Shown one piece after another: positions 6,179 to 14,890 of a DNA stretch of 64,000 nt. The first letter of the stretch is position 1; every line of letters starts with the position of its first letter. The translations under genes and the position numbers were made by a program. The notes under the pieces are model-generated. The model worked only from the letters and a program-made list of their open reading frames with translations, had not been told where the DNA came from and did not search any database. Source of the DNA: Ferrimonas balearica (GTDB taxonomy: Bacteria > Pseudomonadota > Gammaproteobacteria > Enterobacterales > Shewanellaceae); the NCBI RefSeq assembly GCF_019802055.1, contig NZ_JAHVHW010000003.1:62001-126000 (forward strand). The letters run 5' to 3'.

Positions 6179-8992
6179 CTACCCCTTCCCGGTCAGCCAT
6201 TTTTTTATCTGCGTCAGGCCGGACTCAACGCTGCTAGCCAGGGCAGCCAACTCATCCTCACTCACCGAAGCCCCCTGCTCTATCCGCTGGCACTGCTTTG
6301 CCACCGCCAACAGCCCCAGCGCCCCGGCACTCCCTTTCAGTTTGTGCGCCAGCGCCGATACCGCGTCCTGCTCCGCCCCCTTCAGTGTGGCTATCGTGCT
6401 CTCGGCCTGCGCGTCAAACTGGCTCACCATGGTGGTCAACAGTTCGGCACCCAGCACCGACCGATCCTGCTCAAGTTGAGCCCAGTTGACCGCGTCGCCT
6501 TTGGCTTCTGCGGCCTCAGGCAAGGCGGTCGCAGCACTGTCGCCCAGTTGAGTCGCTAACGCTTCCGCCAGCACCGTCAGGCGTACCGGCTTGCCGACGA
6601 AACCATCGAATCCCGCCGCCAGGTAATCTTTCACCTGCTCCTCAAACACCTGAGCCGATACCGCAATGCAGGGCAACGAAACGCCAAATTGCGCCTGCTG
6701 CACCGCCTTGAGTGCTTTTTGCAGCTCGGTGCCATCACCGTCAGGCAGATGGATGTCCACCAGCGCCAGGTCAAACGCCTGCTGCTGTGCCGCGGCCAGG
6801 GCGGCTTTCGCATTGGGCGCCATCACCGCCTGCTGCCCCAACTTGTCGAGAAAACCGGACATCACCATGCGGTTGACCGAGTTGTCCTCCACCACCAGCA
6901 GGTTGGCGGCGGGCAGTTGCTGTGGTAACTGCTCCGGCGCCCTATCCGGTTCGGTTTCCGGCCAGGATAAACGCAGCGTAAAGGTGCTTCCCTCGCCCGG
7001 CAGGCTGCTCAGAGTGAGAGTGCCTCCCATCGCTTCCGCCAGACGCCGGCTGATGGGCAGCCCAAGGCCGGTGCCTCCCCATTGCTCGCCACTGCGACTC
7101 TGCTGAAACGCCTCGAATACCGTCTCCTGCCGCTCCGGTTCGATCCCCATGCCGGTGTCCTGCACCGTCACCACCAGTTGTCCCTGCTCGGCATTCAAAC
7201 CAACCACAACCCCACCCTGTTCGGTGAACTTGATGGCGTTACCCACCAGGTTTAGCAGCACCTGTCTCAACTTGGCCCGGTCGCCCAGGTAGGCCAGCGC
7301 CACCCGCTCTGCGCCCACCACCTGCAAGGTCAGTGCCTTCTGGGAGGCTCTTGAAGCCAGGGTATCCAGCACCTCCTGCACGACCTCGGCGGGCTGGACC
7401 GGCTCTGTCACCGTACTGATGTGGCCCGCTTCAATCTTGGAGTAGTCCAGCACATCGTTAAGCACATCCAGCAGCGCCTCGCCGGAGCGGTGGATCACCC
7501 CCAGATACCGGCGCTGCTGGTCATTCAGTTCGCCATCGGACATCAGCTCTGCCGTGCCCAGGATGCCGTTCATCGGGGTTCGGATCTCGTGACTCATGGT
7601 GGCCAAAAAGGTGGTTTTTGCCCGGCTGGCGGCTTCCGCCTGCGCCTTGGCTTCGGCCGAGACCGACAGTTCCTGGGCCAATCGGGTGTTGGCCTGATTG
7701 AGTTCATCGGTGCGTTCTGTCACCGCCTGCTCAAGCTGCTGATGCTGGGCCCGAAGCGCCTGTTCCGCTTGTTCTCGGGCGATGGCGGTCGCCTTAAAGG
7801 TGTCGATGGCGTCAGCCAATCGGCTTAACTCGTCACTGCCCCCCTTTTTCACCCGAACTGAGTGGTCGCCCTCCGCCAATCTCAGCAGCGCCTGGGTGGT
7901 GCCATTCAGGCGCACCACCACTTCCCGGTAAACCACCCGCCACAACACAAACACCGCAACCAGTGCCGCCACGAGCCCAAGGGCCAGCAGACCCCACAGC
8001 GCCTGCTGGTAGCGATGATCAATGCGCACCTGCGCGCTGTTCAGCCCCTGATTGGCGCGCCGCACCAATACGGTCACCGCCGCGTTCATCGCTTTGAAAC
8101 GGGCGTCCAGACTGGCCAGGGAGTCGTCAATCTCCTGGGTCAGGGCGAGTTGCCGGGTTTTCTGCTCATACAGCGCAGCGCCCTCCTCCAGCGTTTGCCA
8201 CTGGGCCAGGATCGCCTGCCGGCGCTCTGGGTCCGGCACCAGCGCCATCTGCAACGGCAGGTAATCCGCCAGCACCCGGAACCGCTCCGCCCGCACCTGC
8301 ATGGTGTCGGGATCATCCATATAGGGCAGCAACACCAGTTGGCGGCGGAGCCGGAGCAGGTTGTTTTTCAACTCGCTCATGCGGCGGATCTGCATCAGAT
8401 CCTGTTCAATCAGGGCATCCGCCTGCGGTGCGACAGCAGTCTCGCCATAGAAGCCGACGCTGCGGGCCACCATTGCGGTTTCCGCATTGGCCAGTTGGTC
8501 TTCAACCAGGTCCGCCAGACGGTTGGCCGCTTCATTGACCTGGGTGAACTGTTCATTGAAGGCCTGCTTCAGCGCAATCTGGGATTGGGACAGCTCAAAC
8601 ACCGAAACCAGGTTGCGAACCACTTCGTTGTGCAGATGCTGCAGGGTGCTGCGCTGACCGGGTTCGATGGCCACCAGCTCTTCCAGGCGACGATCCAGCG
8701 CCCCATTGGTTCGCTCCAGCTCCCGCCAGGTGTGATCCAGGGTGTCGCGGTCATGGACTTCGGCCATCAGGCGGCCGTTACTGAGGATGCGTCCGGACAA
8801 CTCCGCCACGGCCCGGGACTGATTCAGGGCGGGTACGGCGTCCTCCACCAACTGTTGGTGAGACGCCCGCAGTTGAGACAGGCTGACCAGGCCCAACGCC
8901 GCCGCCAGCACAGACAAACCCGCCAGGATCACAAAGGCGATCAGCAGTTTGCCTGCGACAGAACGCCGGAAAGAAAAGGTGAAGGAGTTCAA
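6179..8992 (-). CDS. torS: Hybrid sensor histidine kinase TorS
   Basis: 937 residues with the full phosphorelay layout of TorS. Membrane segment ~14-36, periplasmic helical sensor domain ~37-330, second membrane segment ~332-351, HAMP ~352-405, coiled coil ~405-460, HisKA with H468 in MSHEIRTPMNG, ATPase with DTGMGI and GGTGLGL, receiver with D746 in LVDIHLPDGDG, and C-terminal HPt with H883 in AHKLKGSAG. These parallel E. coli TorS H443, D723 and H850. It senses TMAO or related oxides with TorT and phosphorylates TorR. The start appears to be TTG (no ATG precedes the first membrane segment). Divergent from torT across only 59 bp. Confidence 0.92.
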   Translation of the reverse strand: MNSFTFSFRRSVAGKLLIAFVILAGLSVLAAALGLVSLSQLRASHQQLVEDAVPALNQSRAVAELSGRILSNGRLMAEVHDRDTLDHTWRELERTNGALDRRLEELVAIEPGQRSTLQHLHNEVVRNLVSVFELSQSQIALKQAFNEQFTQVNEAANRLADLVEDQLANAETAMVARSVGFYGETAVAPQADALIEQDLMQIRRMSELKNNLLRLRRQLVLLPYMDDPDTMQVRAERFRVLADYLPLQMALVPDPERRQAILAQWQTLEEGAALYEQKTRQLALTQEIDDSLASLDARFKAMNAAVTVLVRRANQGLNSAQVRIDHRYQQALWGLLALGLVAALVAVFVLWRVVYREVVVRLNGTTQALLRLAEGDHSVRVKKGGSDELSRLADAIDTFKATAIAREQAEQALRAQHQQLEQAVTERTDELNQANTRLAQELSVSAEAKAQAEAASRAKTTFLATMSHEIRTPMNGILGTAELMSDGELNDQQRRYLGVIHRSGEALLDVLNDVLDYSKIEAGHISTVTEPVQPAEVVQEVLDTLASRASQKALTLQVVGAERVALAYLGDRAKLRQVLLNLVGNAIKFTEQGGVVVGLNAEQGQLVVTVQDTGMGIEPERQETVFEAFQQSRSGEQWGGTGLGLPISRRLAEAMGGTLTLSSLPGEGSTFTLRLSWPETEPDRAPEQLPQQLPAANLLVVEDNSVNRMVMSGFLDKLGQQAVMAPNAKAALAAAQQQAFDLALVDIHLPDGDGTELQKALKAVQQAQFGVSLPCIAVSAQVFEEQVKDYLAAGFDGFVGKPVRLTVLAEALATQLGDSAATALPEAAEAKGDAVNWAQLEQDRSVLGAELLTTMVSQFDAQAESTIATLKGAEQDAVSALAHKLKGSAGALGLLAVAKQCQRIEQGASVSEDELAALASSVESGLTQIKKWLTGKG

Positions 8993-9013
8993 GGGGCGTC
9001 TCTAAAGCTCTGA

Positions 9014-9030
9014 TACACTAGCCCAGTGTA
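9014..9030. promoter_or_regulatory. Inverted repeat in the torS-torT divergent promoter region
   Basis: TACACT-AGCCC-AGTGTA is a perfect 6-bp inverted repeat with a 5-bp spacer in the 59-bp gap between the two divergent starts. It may be an operator for one or both genes. It does not match the TorR box. Confidence 0.35.
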
Positions 9031-9051
9031 CCCAAATTTGAGTCGACTGCC

Positions 9052-10011
9052 GTGGCACGATTTGCCCTATGCGCCTGGATCTTTTGCCTAAGTTTGAGCT
9101 CGCTCCCGCTGAATGCCGCGCCCGCCAAGCTGTGCGCGCTTTACCCCCACCTGAAGGATTCCTACTGGCTGAGCGTGAACGCCGGGATGGTGGAGCAGGC
9201 TCAAGCCCTTGGGGTGGAGCTGAAAACCTTTGAGGCGGGCGGGTACGAACATCAGGCCACGCAGATTGAACAGTTTCAAAAGTGCCGCGACTGGGGCGCC
9301 GATGCGGTGCTGCTGGGCAGCGTCACCTACGAGCTTCCGACGTTGATCCGGGATGCCATGGTGGCCCTTCCCGTTCTGGCGCTGGTCAATCAGGTGGAGC
9401 CGGATACCGTGGTCAGCACCATCGGGGTTGAGTGGTACGCCATGGGGGAATCCGTCGCCCTGTACGTCAACGACCATTTCACCGCCCCCACCCGCACTCT
9501 GCTGATGTTTGGCCCCAAAGGTCAGGGAGGCAACCAGTTCCTCAGCCAGGGGCTGACCGACCATCTGAAACCGGGGCTGTTGGCGATCGAAGCCACGCTG
9601 CACGGCAGCAATAGTGTCGCCCGCCAGCGCCAGTTACTGGTGGAGTACCTGGCCAGTCACCCGGCACCGGACCTGATCATCGCGGGCGCGATTCCGGCAG
9701 AAGTGGCGGTAAACGAAATCCAGGCCCGTGGTCTCAAGACACGGGTGATCAGCACCTACCTCAGTCACGGCGTCTACCGGGCACTGCTGCGAAACAAAAT
9801 TGAGATGGCCAACAGTGACCGGATGCGGCTGCAGGGGAGAATGGCAGTGGACGCGGCATTGGCCCACCTGAAGGGCGAGACGCTGCCAGCGCGCCTCGAT
9901 CCCGGCATTGAGGTGTTGAAGCCGCCCAAAGCGCTGGGCCGGTTTGAGGACAGCTTGTCAGACCCGGACTTTCGCCCGGTTTACGATGTAACGGTGGTGC
10001 CGAACAGATAA
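9052..10011 (+). CDS. torT: Periplasmic TMAO-type sensor partner TorT
   Basis: 319 residues; periplasmic binding protein of the TorT/RbsB type. An N-terminal signal peptide (hydrophobic stretch ending around LPLNAA, residue ~23) precedes KLCALYPHLKDSYWLSVNAGM, typical of TorT. TorT binds TMAO in the periplasm and contacts the TorS sensor domain. The start is GTG with a weak ribosome binding site; no in-frame ATG lies between it and the signal peptide. Its 3' end overlaps the 3' end of the convergent torR by 31 bp. Confidence 0.9.
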   Translation: MARFALCAWIFCLSLSSLPLNAAPAKLCALYPHLKDSYWLSVNAGMVEQAQALGVELKTFEAGGYEHQATQIEQFQKCRDWGADAVLLGSVTYELPTLIRDAMVALPVLALVNQVEPDTVVSTIGVEWYAMGESVALYVNDHFTAPTRTLLMFGPKGQGGNQFLSQGLTDHLKPGLLAIEATLHGSNSVARQRQLLVEYLASHPAPDLIIAGAIPAEVAVNEIQARGLKTRVISTYLSHGVYRALLRNKIEMANSDRMRLQGRMAVDAALAHLKGETLPARLDPGIEVLKPPKALGRFEDSLSDPDFRPVYDVTVVPNR

Positions 10012-10700
10012 CCCTCGCCGTGGACGGTCACGAACAGTTTTGGCATGCCGTCCCCCTTCTCCATCTTGCTGCGTAAACGGCGCACCAGCACGTCGATGGT
10101 GCGATCGTCCGGCGCATCCACCCGGTGTGATACCAGATTCAGCAGACGCTCCCGGGCCAGAACCTGCTGGGGGTGGCGGGCAAAAGCCGTCAGCAACTCA
10201 AACTCCGCCGTCGTCAGGCGGACCTCCTGTTCACCCCGGCACAGGTGGCGATTGGCGAGGTTGAGGGTCCAGCCGGCAAACTGCAGTTCGGCGCCAGCGT
10301 TGGCGGACTGTGCCGGCTGCTGAGCCAGATGGATGCGCCAGAGCAGATTCTTCACCCGCACCAGCAATTCCCGCATCTCCACCGGTTTGGTGACGTAATC
10401 ATCGGCGCCCATCTCGAGACCAACAATCTTATCCACCGCGTCACTGCGACCGGTGACCAGAATGATGCCAACGGTGGAATCGCCACGCAGTTCACGGGTC
10501 AGTTGCAGACCATCCTCATCCGGCAGATTCACATCCAACAGAACCAGATCGAACGCCTGCTCCGCCATCGCCGCCCGCATCTCTGCACCGCTGGACACGG
10601 CGGTGACGTCATAGCCCGCCTGCTGAAAGTAGCCCTGGTGGCGCAACTGAGTCACGCTGTCATCTTCCACCACCAGAATGCGACTGCCTGTCAGAGCCAT
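9981..10700 (-). CDS. torR: Response regulator TorR
   Basis: 239 residues; an OmpR-class regulator with an N-terminal receiver (acidic pair VEDD, phospho-acceptor D56 in LLDVNLPDEDG, K in TKPVEM) and a C-terminal winged helix (LTTAEFELL, RTIDVLVRRLRSKME, VHGEGYLF). TorR activates reductase operons after phosphorylation by TorS. Its likely target here is the dmsA promoter, which carries two tandem TorR-like decamers. The gene is transcribed towards torT, overlaps its tail, and shares an upstream region with the universal stress gene. Confidence 0.9.
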   Translation of the reverse strand: MALTGSRILVVEDDSVTQLRHQGYFQQAGYDVTAVSSGAEMRAAMAEQAFDLVLLDVNLPDEDGLQLTRELRGDSTVGIILVTGRSDAVDKIVGLEMGADDYVTKPVEMRELLVRVKNLLWRIHLAQQPAQSANAGAELQFAGWTLNLANRHLCRGEQEVRLTTAEFELLTAFARHPQQVLARERLLNLVSHRVDAPDDRTIDVLVRRLRSKMEKGDGMPKLFVTVHGEGYLFGTTVTS

Positions 10701-10957
10701 TGATTCGCCCTATCTGCCTATATCGGAACCTGATCTTGAAAAGCTTTACCGCCAGTTGCAACCACAATATCGTGCCAGTGGTGATCACCTGCACAAAACT
10801 GCACCGCCCTGGCGCCTGACCCCGATGGATTCAGCGGCGTTGTAACGCTCGGGGATTGGGCCTGGCTCCCCCCCATGCTCACTATACTTATTGGAATTCG
10901 GGTCGCTGGGCACCGGCACTTCACGCCGGAACCAAACCGCCATCACAGGAGACAGGG

Positions 10958-11797
10958 ATGTTACCCACCACCATCATTCTGCGCGCGTTGAAGGGCGAGC
11001 CGGCACTGATTCAAACCAAGTTGCGCGCTCTGCTGGGCGAGGCCGGTACTGCGTGCCGGGTGATCATCGACGCCGAATCGCCGCCCCTTCAACGCTTCTA
11101 TCTGTTTGAAGACGAGACTCTCGCCGCAGCCGCCAAAACCTACCGGAGTGAGGTTGAGCGTTGGGCGGAAGCGATGTTTGCTCCGCTTAATACCAAGGGG
11201 GAGCGGTTCTCTCTGGAATACGTTTGGAGCAAAAGCGCACTGACCGATCTGATGGCACAAGCGCCCGCCTCCGAAAAGCTCATTCTCTTTTGTCTGGAGC
11301 CTTCGGTGCCCGCCCGTTACCGGCGAGTGGTTGAGCATAGCCAATGCCCGGTGCTGATCCTCGGTGAAACCCATTGGCACCATCCACCGAATGTGGTGGT
11401 CGGGATCGACCCCTTCCACAAAAGTGATCGGCCTGCCGACATCGATGGCAAAGTTGTCCAGAAAGCGCTGTCGATCAGCAAGCGTCTGAAGGGCCAACTC
11501 ACCCTGGTGCACAGTTGCTATACCCCCTCCTTCATGGTCAAGTACCGCGCCATGATTCAGTCCACGCACCAGCAGGTGATACAGGCCTTTATTGCCAAGC
11601 ACCATCTGCAGCGGCTGAATTGGCATCTGTTGGTGGGGGATCCGGCCGAAGCCCTGTCACATTACTGCCAGGCCCACCAGAGCGATCTTCTGGTGGTGGG
11701 GTTGGTGGCCCGCGGGCTGCTCAAAAGGCAGATCACCGGAAGTACCACGGAACAACTGATGTCCGAGCGCTTTTGCGACCTGTACCTGATCCCCTAA
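10958..11797 (+). CDS. uspE: Universal stress protein, tandem-domain UspE type
   Basis: 279 residues containing two Usp domains in tandem: ~1-135 with a degenerate nucleotide site and ~140-279 with VVVGIDPF, LLVVGLVARG and the C-terminal GSTTEQLMSERFCDLYLI that matches the family G-x9-G-S/T pattern. UspE-type proteins are cytosolic and are linked to stress survival and motility/adhesion in E. coli. The ATG is placed by an excellent AGGAGA ribosome binding site; an upstream in-frame ATG would add 34 unrelated residues. Monocistronic, divergent from torR. Slightly shorter than E. coli UspE (316). Confidence 0.8.
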   Translation: MLPTTIILRALKGEPALIQTKLRALLGEAGTACRVIIDAESPPLQRFYLFEDETLAAAAKTYRSEVERWAEAMFAPLNTKGERFSLEYVWSKSALTDLMAQAPASEKLILFCLEPSVPARYRRVVEHSQCPVLILGETHWHHPPNVVVGIDPFHKSDRPADIDGKVVQKALSISKRLKGQLTLVHSCYTPSFMVKYRAMIQSTHQQVIQAFIAKHHLQRLNWHLLVGDPAEALSHYCQAHQSDLLVVGLVARGLLKRQITGSTTEQLMSERFCDLYLIP

Positions 11798-11896
11798 TCC
11801 ACCCTGTATCAGCAGGTTGCGCCACGCCCGGTGCCTTGTGGCCCCGGCGCCTGGGTGTCACAATGCCCCGGACACTTACTGACTGGAGCAAAAAGG

Positions 11897-12247
11897 ATGA
11901 TCCTGTACGGCATCAAAAGCTGTGATACCGTCCGCAAAGCCCGCAAGCATCTGGACGCCAAGGGCTGCCCCCACACTTTCCACGATTTCCGCGAGGCGGG
12001 TCTGGATGAAGCCACGCTCAATCGCTGGCTGGGTCAGGTGCCATACACCACGCTGCTGAACACCCGATCCACAAGCTGGCGCGCGCTGGATGACGCGGAC
12101 AAGCAGGATCTGGACGCCGCGAAGGCCAAGCAGCTGATGCTCGCCAACCCCACTCTCATCAAGCGTCCGGTGCTCGAATCCGGCGACGCGCTGCTGGTTG
12201 GCTTTAAGGCTGCCGACTATGACCAGTGGGTGGCTCAGCATGGCTGA
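11897..12247 (+). CDS. yffB: ArsC/Spx-family thioredoxin-fold protein YffB
   Basis: 116 residues; ArsC-like thioredoxin fold with an N-terminal single-cysteine site ([12 protein letters not shown], Cys11) and the later block [10 protein letters not shown]...LIKRPVL typical of YffB. Despite the fold, YffB is not an established arsenate reductase; a glutathione-dependent thiol role has been proposed. It sits directly before dapE with an 8-bp overlap, the same order as in E. coli, which supports the assignment. The ATG is chosen after AAAAAGG. Confidence 0.88.
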   Translation: MILYGIKSCDTVRKARKHLDAKGCPHTFHDFREAGLDEATLNRWLGQVPYTTLLNTRSTSWRALDDADKQDLDAAKAKQLMLANPTLIKRPVLESGDALLVGFKAADYDQWVAQHG

Positions 12248-13373
12248 GTCTCAAGTACTGGCTCTGGCCAAGGATCTGATCGCCCGCCCTTCGGTGACGC
12301 CGGAAGATGCGGGTTGTCAGGCGATGATGGCCGCTTTTCTCGGCCGCCTTGGCTTCACCATAGAGTCGATGGTGTTCGAGGACACCACCAACCTGTGGGC
12401 CCGTCGTGGCACGGAAGGCCCAGTGTTCTGCTTCGCCGGTCATACCGACGTTGTCCCTCCCGGAGATCTCAGCCAATGGCACACGCCCCCGTTTGAGCCC
12501 ACGGTGATCGACGGGATTCTTCATGGCCGCGGTGCCGCCGATATGAAAGGCTCTCTGGCCGCCATGCTGGTGGCGGTGGAGCGATTCGTCACCGAACACC
12601 CGGATCATCAGGGCTCCATCGCCTTTCTGATCACCTCCGACGAAGAGGGGCCCTTTATCAACGGCACCACCCGGGTGATCGATACCCTGGAAGCCCGTAA
12701 CGAGAAGATCGCCTGGTGCATCGTGGGCGAACCCTCCAGCACCCACAAGCTGGGCGACATCATCAAGAACGGTCGCCGCGGCAGTCTGACCGCCGAGGTG
12801 GTCGTCAAAGGGATCCAGGGGCACGTCGCCTACCCTCATCTGGCGGACAACCCGGTGCACAAAGCGGCCCCCGCATTGGCCGAGCTGTCTGCGATGGAGT
12901 GGGATAAGGGCAATGAGTTCTTCCCGCCCACCAGTTTCCAGATCGCCAACATCCATGCCGGAACCGGCGCCCCCAATGTGGTACCGGGCAGTCTTCATGT
13001 GCAGTTCAACTTCCGCTACAGCACGGAGGTAACCTCCGATGAACTGGAGGCGCGGGTCCACAACATCTTTGACCGTTACGGTCTCGATTACGACATCAAG
13101 TGGACCTACAACGGCCAGCCCTTCCTGACCGGTGGCGGTGCTCTGCTGGACGCCACCTGCGAAGCGATTCGCGACGTGACCGGCTACGACACCGAACCCT
13201 CCACCAGTGGCGGCACTTCCGACGGCCGTTTTATCGCGCCGACCGGGGCTCAGGTGGTGGAGTTAGGCCCCTGCAACGCCACCATTCATAAGATCAACGA
13301 GTGCGTCAGCGTGCAGGATCTGGAGTTGCTGGCCGACTGCTACGAAAAGGTGCTGGAGAAGCTGTTGTGCTGA
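12240..13373 (+). CDS. dapE: Succinyl-diaminopimelate desuccinylase
   Basis: 377 residues, full length for DapE. It hydrolyses N-succinyl-LL-diaminopimelate to LL-DAP and succinate in lysine and peptidoglycan-precursor synthesis. Di-zinc M20 motifs are visible: [10 protein letters not shown] (residues ~67-76), [17 protein letters not shown] (catalytic Glu) and a C-terminal TIHKINE. The ATG overlaps the yffB stop, so the two are translationally coupled. The M15 peptidase gene that follows overlaps the dapE stop. Confidence 0.96.
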   Translation: MAESQVLALAKDLIARPSVTPEDAGCQAMMAAFLGRLGFTIESMVFEDTTNLWARRGTEGPVFCFAGHTDVVPPGDLSQWHTPPFEPTVIDGILHGRGAADMKGSLAAMLVAVERFVTEHPDHQGSIAFLITSDEEGPFINGTTRVIDTLEARNEKIAWCIVGEPSSTHKLGDIIKNGRRGSLTAEVVVKGIQGHVAYPHLADNPVHKAAPALAELSAMEWDKGNEFFPPTSFQIANIHAGTGAPNVVPGSLHVQFNFRYSTEVTSDELEARVHNIFDRYGLDYDIKWTYNGQPFLTGGGALLDATCEAIRDVTGYDTEPSTSGGTSDGRFIAPTGAQVVELGPCNATIHKINECVSVQDLELLADCYEKVLEKLLC

Positions 13374-14035
13374 CTCAGGCCCAGATGCTGGGATTGGACG
13401 ACGGCCACCTGGTGGCCGTCGATGATCGCCAACTGGAAGCGCAGACCGCCGAGGCGTGGCAGGCTCTGGTGGCGGACGCCCGGTCTGCCGGTTTCACCCT
13501 GGGGCTCTGCTCCGGCTGGCGCAGCTTTGAACGCCAGCTGGCGATCTTCAATGGCAAAGCCCTGGGCACTCGCCCTCTGAACAACCGCATGGGTGATCCC
13601 TGTGATGTTCGGATCATGAGCGATGCGGACATTCTGGATGCGATTCTGACCTGGTCTGCCCTTCCCGGTACCTCCCGTCACCACTGGGGCACAGACCTGG
13701 ACTGGTATGACGCAGGTGTCCTCTCCCCTGCGGACCTGAAACTGGAGCCCTGGGAGTACGAGGCCGGTGGTCCCTGCCATGAACTGGGTCGCTGGTTGCA
13801 ACCTCGATTGGCCAGTTACGGCTTCTTTTTACCCTACCGACAGGCGCTGGGCGGGGTGTCGCCGGAGCCCTGGCACCTGAGCTTCGCTCCGGTATCGGTC
13901 CCCGCGCTGGGCCAGTTCGACGCCAACGCCCTGGCAGAGCAGCTGGATGGGGCGGATCTCGCACTGAAGGAAACGGTACTGGCCCAGTTACCCGGCTTGA
14001 TTGAGCGCTACTGCCACCGCATCTCTCTGCCTTAG
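13367..14035 (+). CDS. D-alanyl-D-alanine carboxypeptidase-like M15 (VanY/DacB type) peptidase
   Basis: About 222 residues. The M15 zinc site is seen in [13 protein letters not shown] (S-x-H-x-x-G-x-D-x-D) and the later EPWHLSF histidine; SGWRSFERQ matches the family substrate-binding segment. These enzymes trim the terminal D-Ala of peptidoglycan stem peptides. No signal peptide is apparent, so it may act in the cytoplasm on recycled precursors. I start at a GTG within GTGCTGA overlapping the dapE stop; an ATG 18 bp later is the alternative. Co-transcription with dapE fits a cell-wall role. Confidence 0.82.
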   Translation: MLTQAQMLGLDDGHLVAVDDRQLEAQTAEAWQALVADARSAGFTLGLCSGWRSFERQLAIFNGKALGTRPLNNRMGDPCDVRIMSDADILDAILTWSALPGTSRHHWGTDLDWYDAGVLSPADLKLEPWEYEAGGPCHELGRWLQPRLASYGFFLPYRQALGGVSPEPWHLSFAPVSVPALGQFDANALAEQLDGADLALKETVLAQLPGLIERYCHRISLP

Positions 14036-14115
14036 TCTTCGTCCCGTCCCAAAAACGGCGCGGAGACTATAATTATCGTAAATTCAATGCCAAGCCTGAC
14101 CTGCATGAGTTCACG

Positions 14116-14781
14116 ATGCCCTACTCCACCGGTGTTGCCTTACCCTCTGAGCATCTGACGATCCCGCTTATCGCAGGGCTCAGGCAACACCCGGCTTTCC
14201 AGCTCCACCTGATGCACCGCCCCCTGACCCTGCGCTCCAGCCCGGAGCACCAGTATCGCAAACTGGACCTGCTGATCCTGCATCAGAACATGGCTACGCC
14301 AGAGCAGTTGGAATCGCACTGCTGCCTGCTGCCGGACCACACCTGGCTGCTCCTGTTGGGGCCCCATCCCGATGTGTCCCTGATCCATCGTCTGCTGGCC
14401 CACAACCTGCGCGGGTGGTTGCACGGACAGGAGAAGATCGCCGAACTGACCCGCCTGGCCCGAAGCCTGAGCAGCAAAGAGTTCTGGCTGCCCCGGGGTG
14501 CCTCTTCCGAGCTATTGAAACTGGCCCTGCAATTGCCGCCCGAACCGCTCCACCCGGAGGAGGACGGCGTCTGGCAATGCCTGACCGAGCGAGAGCGGGA
14601 AGTTGCCCATCTGGTTCGGCATGGTCTCAGCAATAAAGAGGTGGCCCATCGCTTCAGAATCAGCGAACGCACGGTACAAACCCACCTGGCCGCCGTTTTC
14701 CATAAGTTGGGGATCCATCGCAGAACCCAGCTGAACCGCGTACTGAACGCCACCTCCCTACCACCTCAACGCCCCTTATGA
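14116..14781 (+). CDS. LuxR-family transcriptional regulator
   Basis: 221 residues. The C-terminal ~65 residues form a LuxR/FixJ helix-turn-helix (LTEREREVAHLVRHGLSNKEVAHRF then SERTVQTHLAAVFHKLGIHRRTQL). The N-terminal ~150 residues show no clear receiver aspartate and no autoinducer domain that I recognise; the arrangement recalls CsgD/VpsT-like regulators but without a clear match. It lies 109 bp upstream of the large secreted-protein gene and is transcribed in the same direction, so it may regulate it. Target is unknown. Confidence 0.8.
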   Translation: MPYSTGVALPSEHLTIPLIAGLRQHPAFQLHLMHRPLTLRSSPEHQYRKLDLLILHQNMATPEQLESHCCLLPDHTWLLLLGPHPDVSLIHRLLAHNLRGWLHGQEKIAELTRLARSLSSKEFWLPRGASSELLKLALQLPPEPLHPEEDGVWQCLTEREREVAHLVRHGLSNKEVAHRFRISERTVQTHLAAVFHKLGIHRRTQLNRVLNATSLPPQRPL

Positions 14782-14890
14782 CAGAGGGTTAAGCCAAACG
14801 GCGTAAGGGGTTTTATCCATAGTCCCGCCATGCCCGCCTCTCTAGGTTTAAAGAAGCCACTCGGCTGATTGTTCTTTCGAGAGGTGCAGT

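Noticed and set aside
7862-9013. 383-codon plus-strand frame opposite torS
   Set aside because: torS has all phosphorelay domains. The opposite frame is Gln/His/Arg-rich without signals, and merely mirrors the leucine and glutamine codons of torS.
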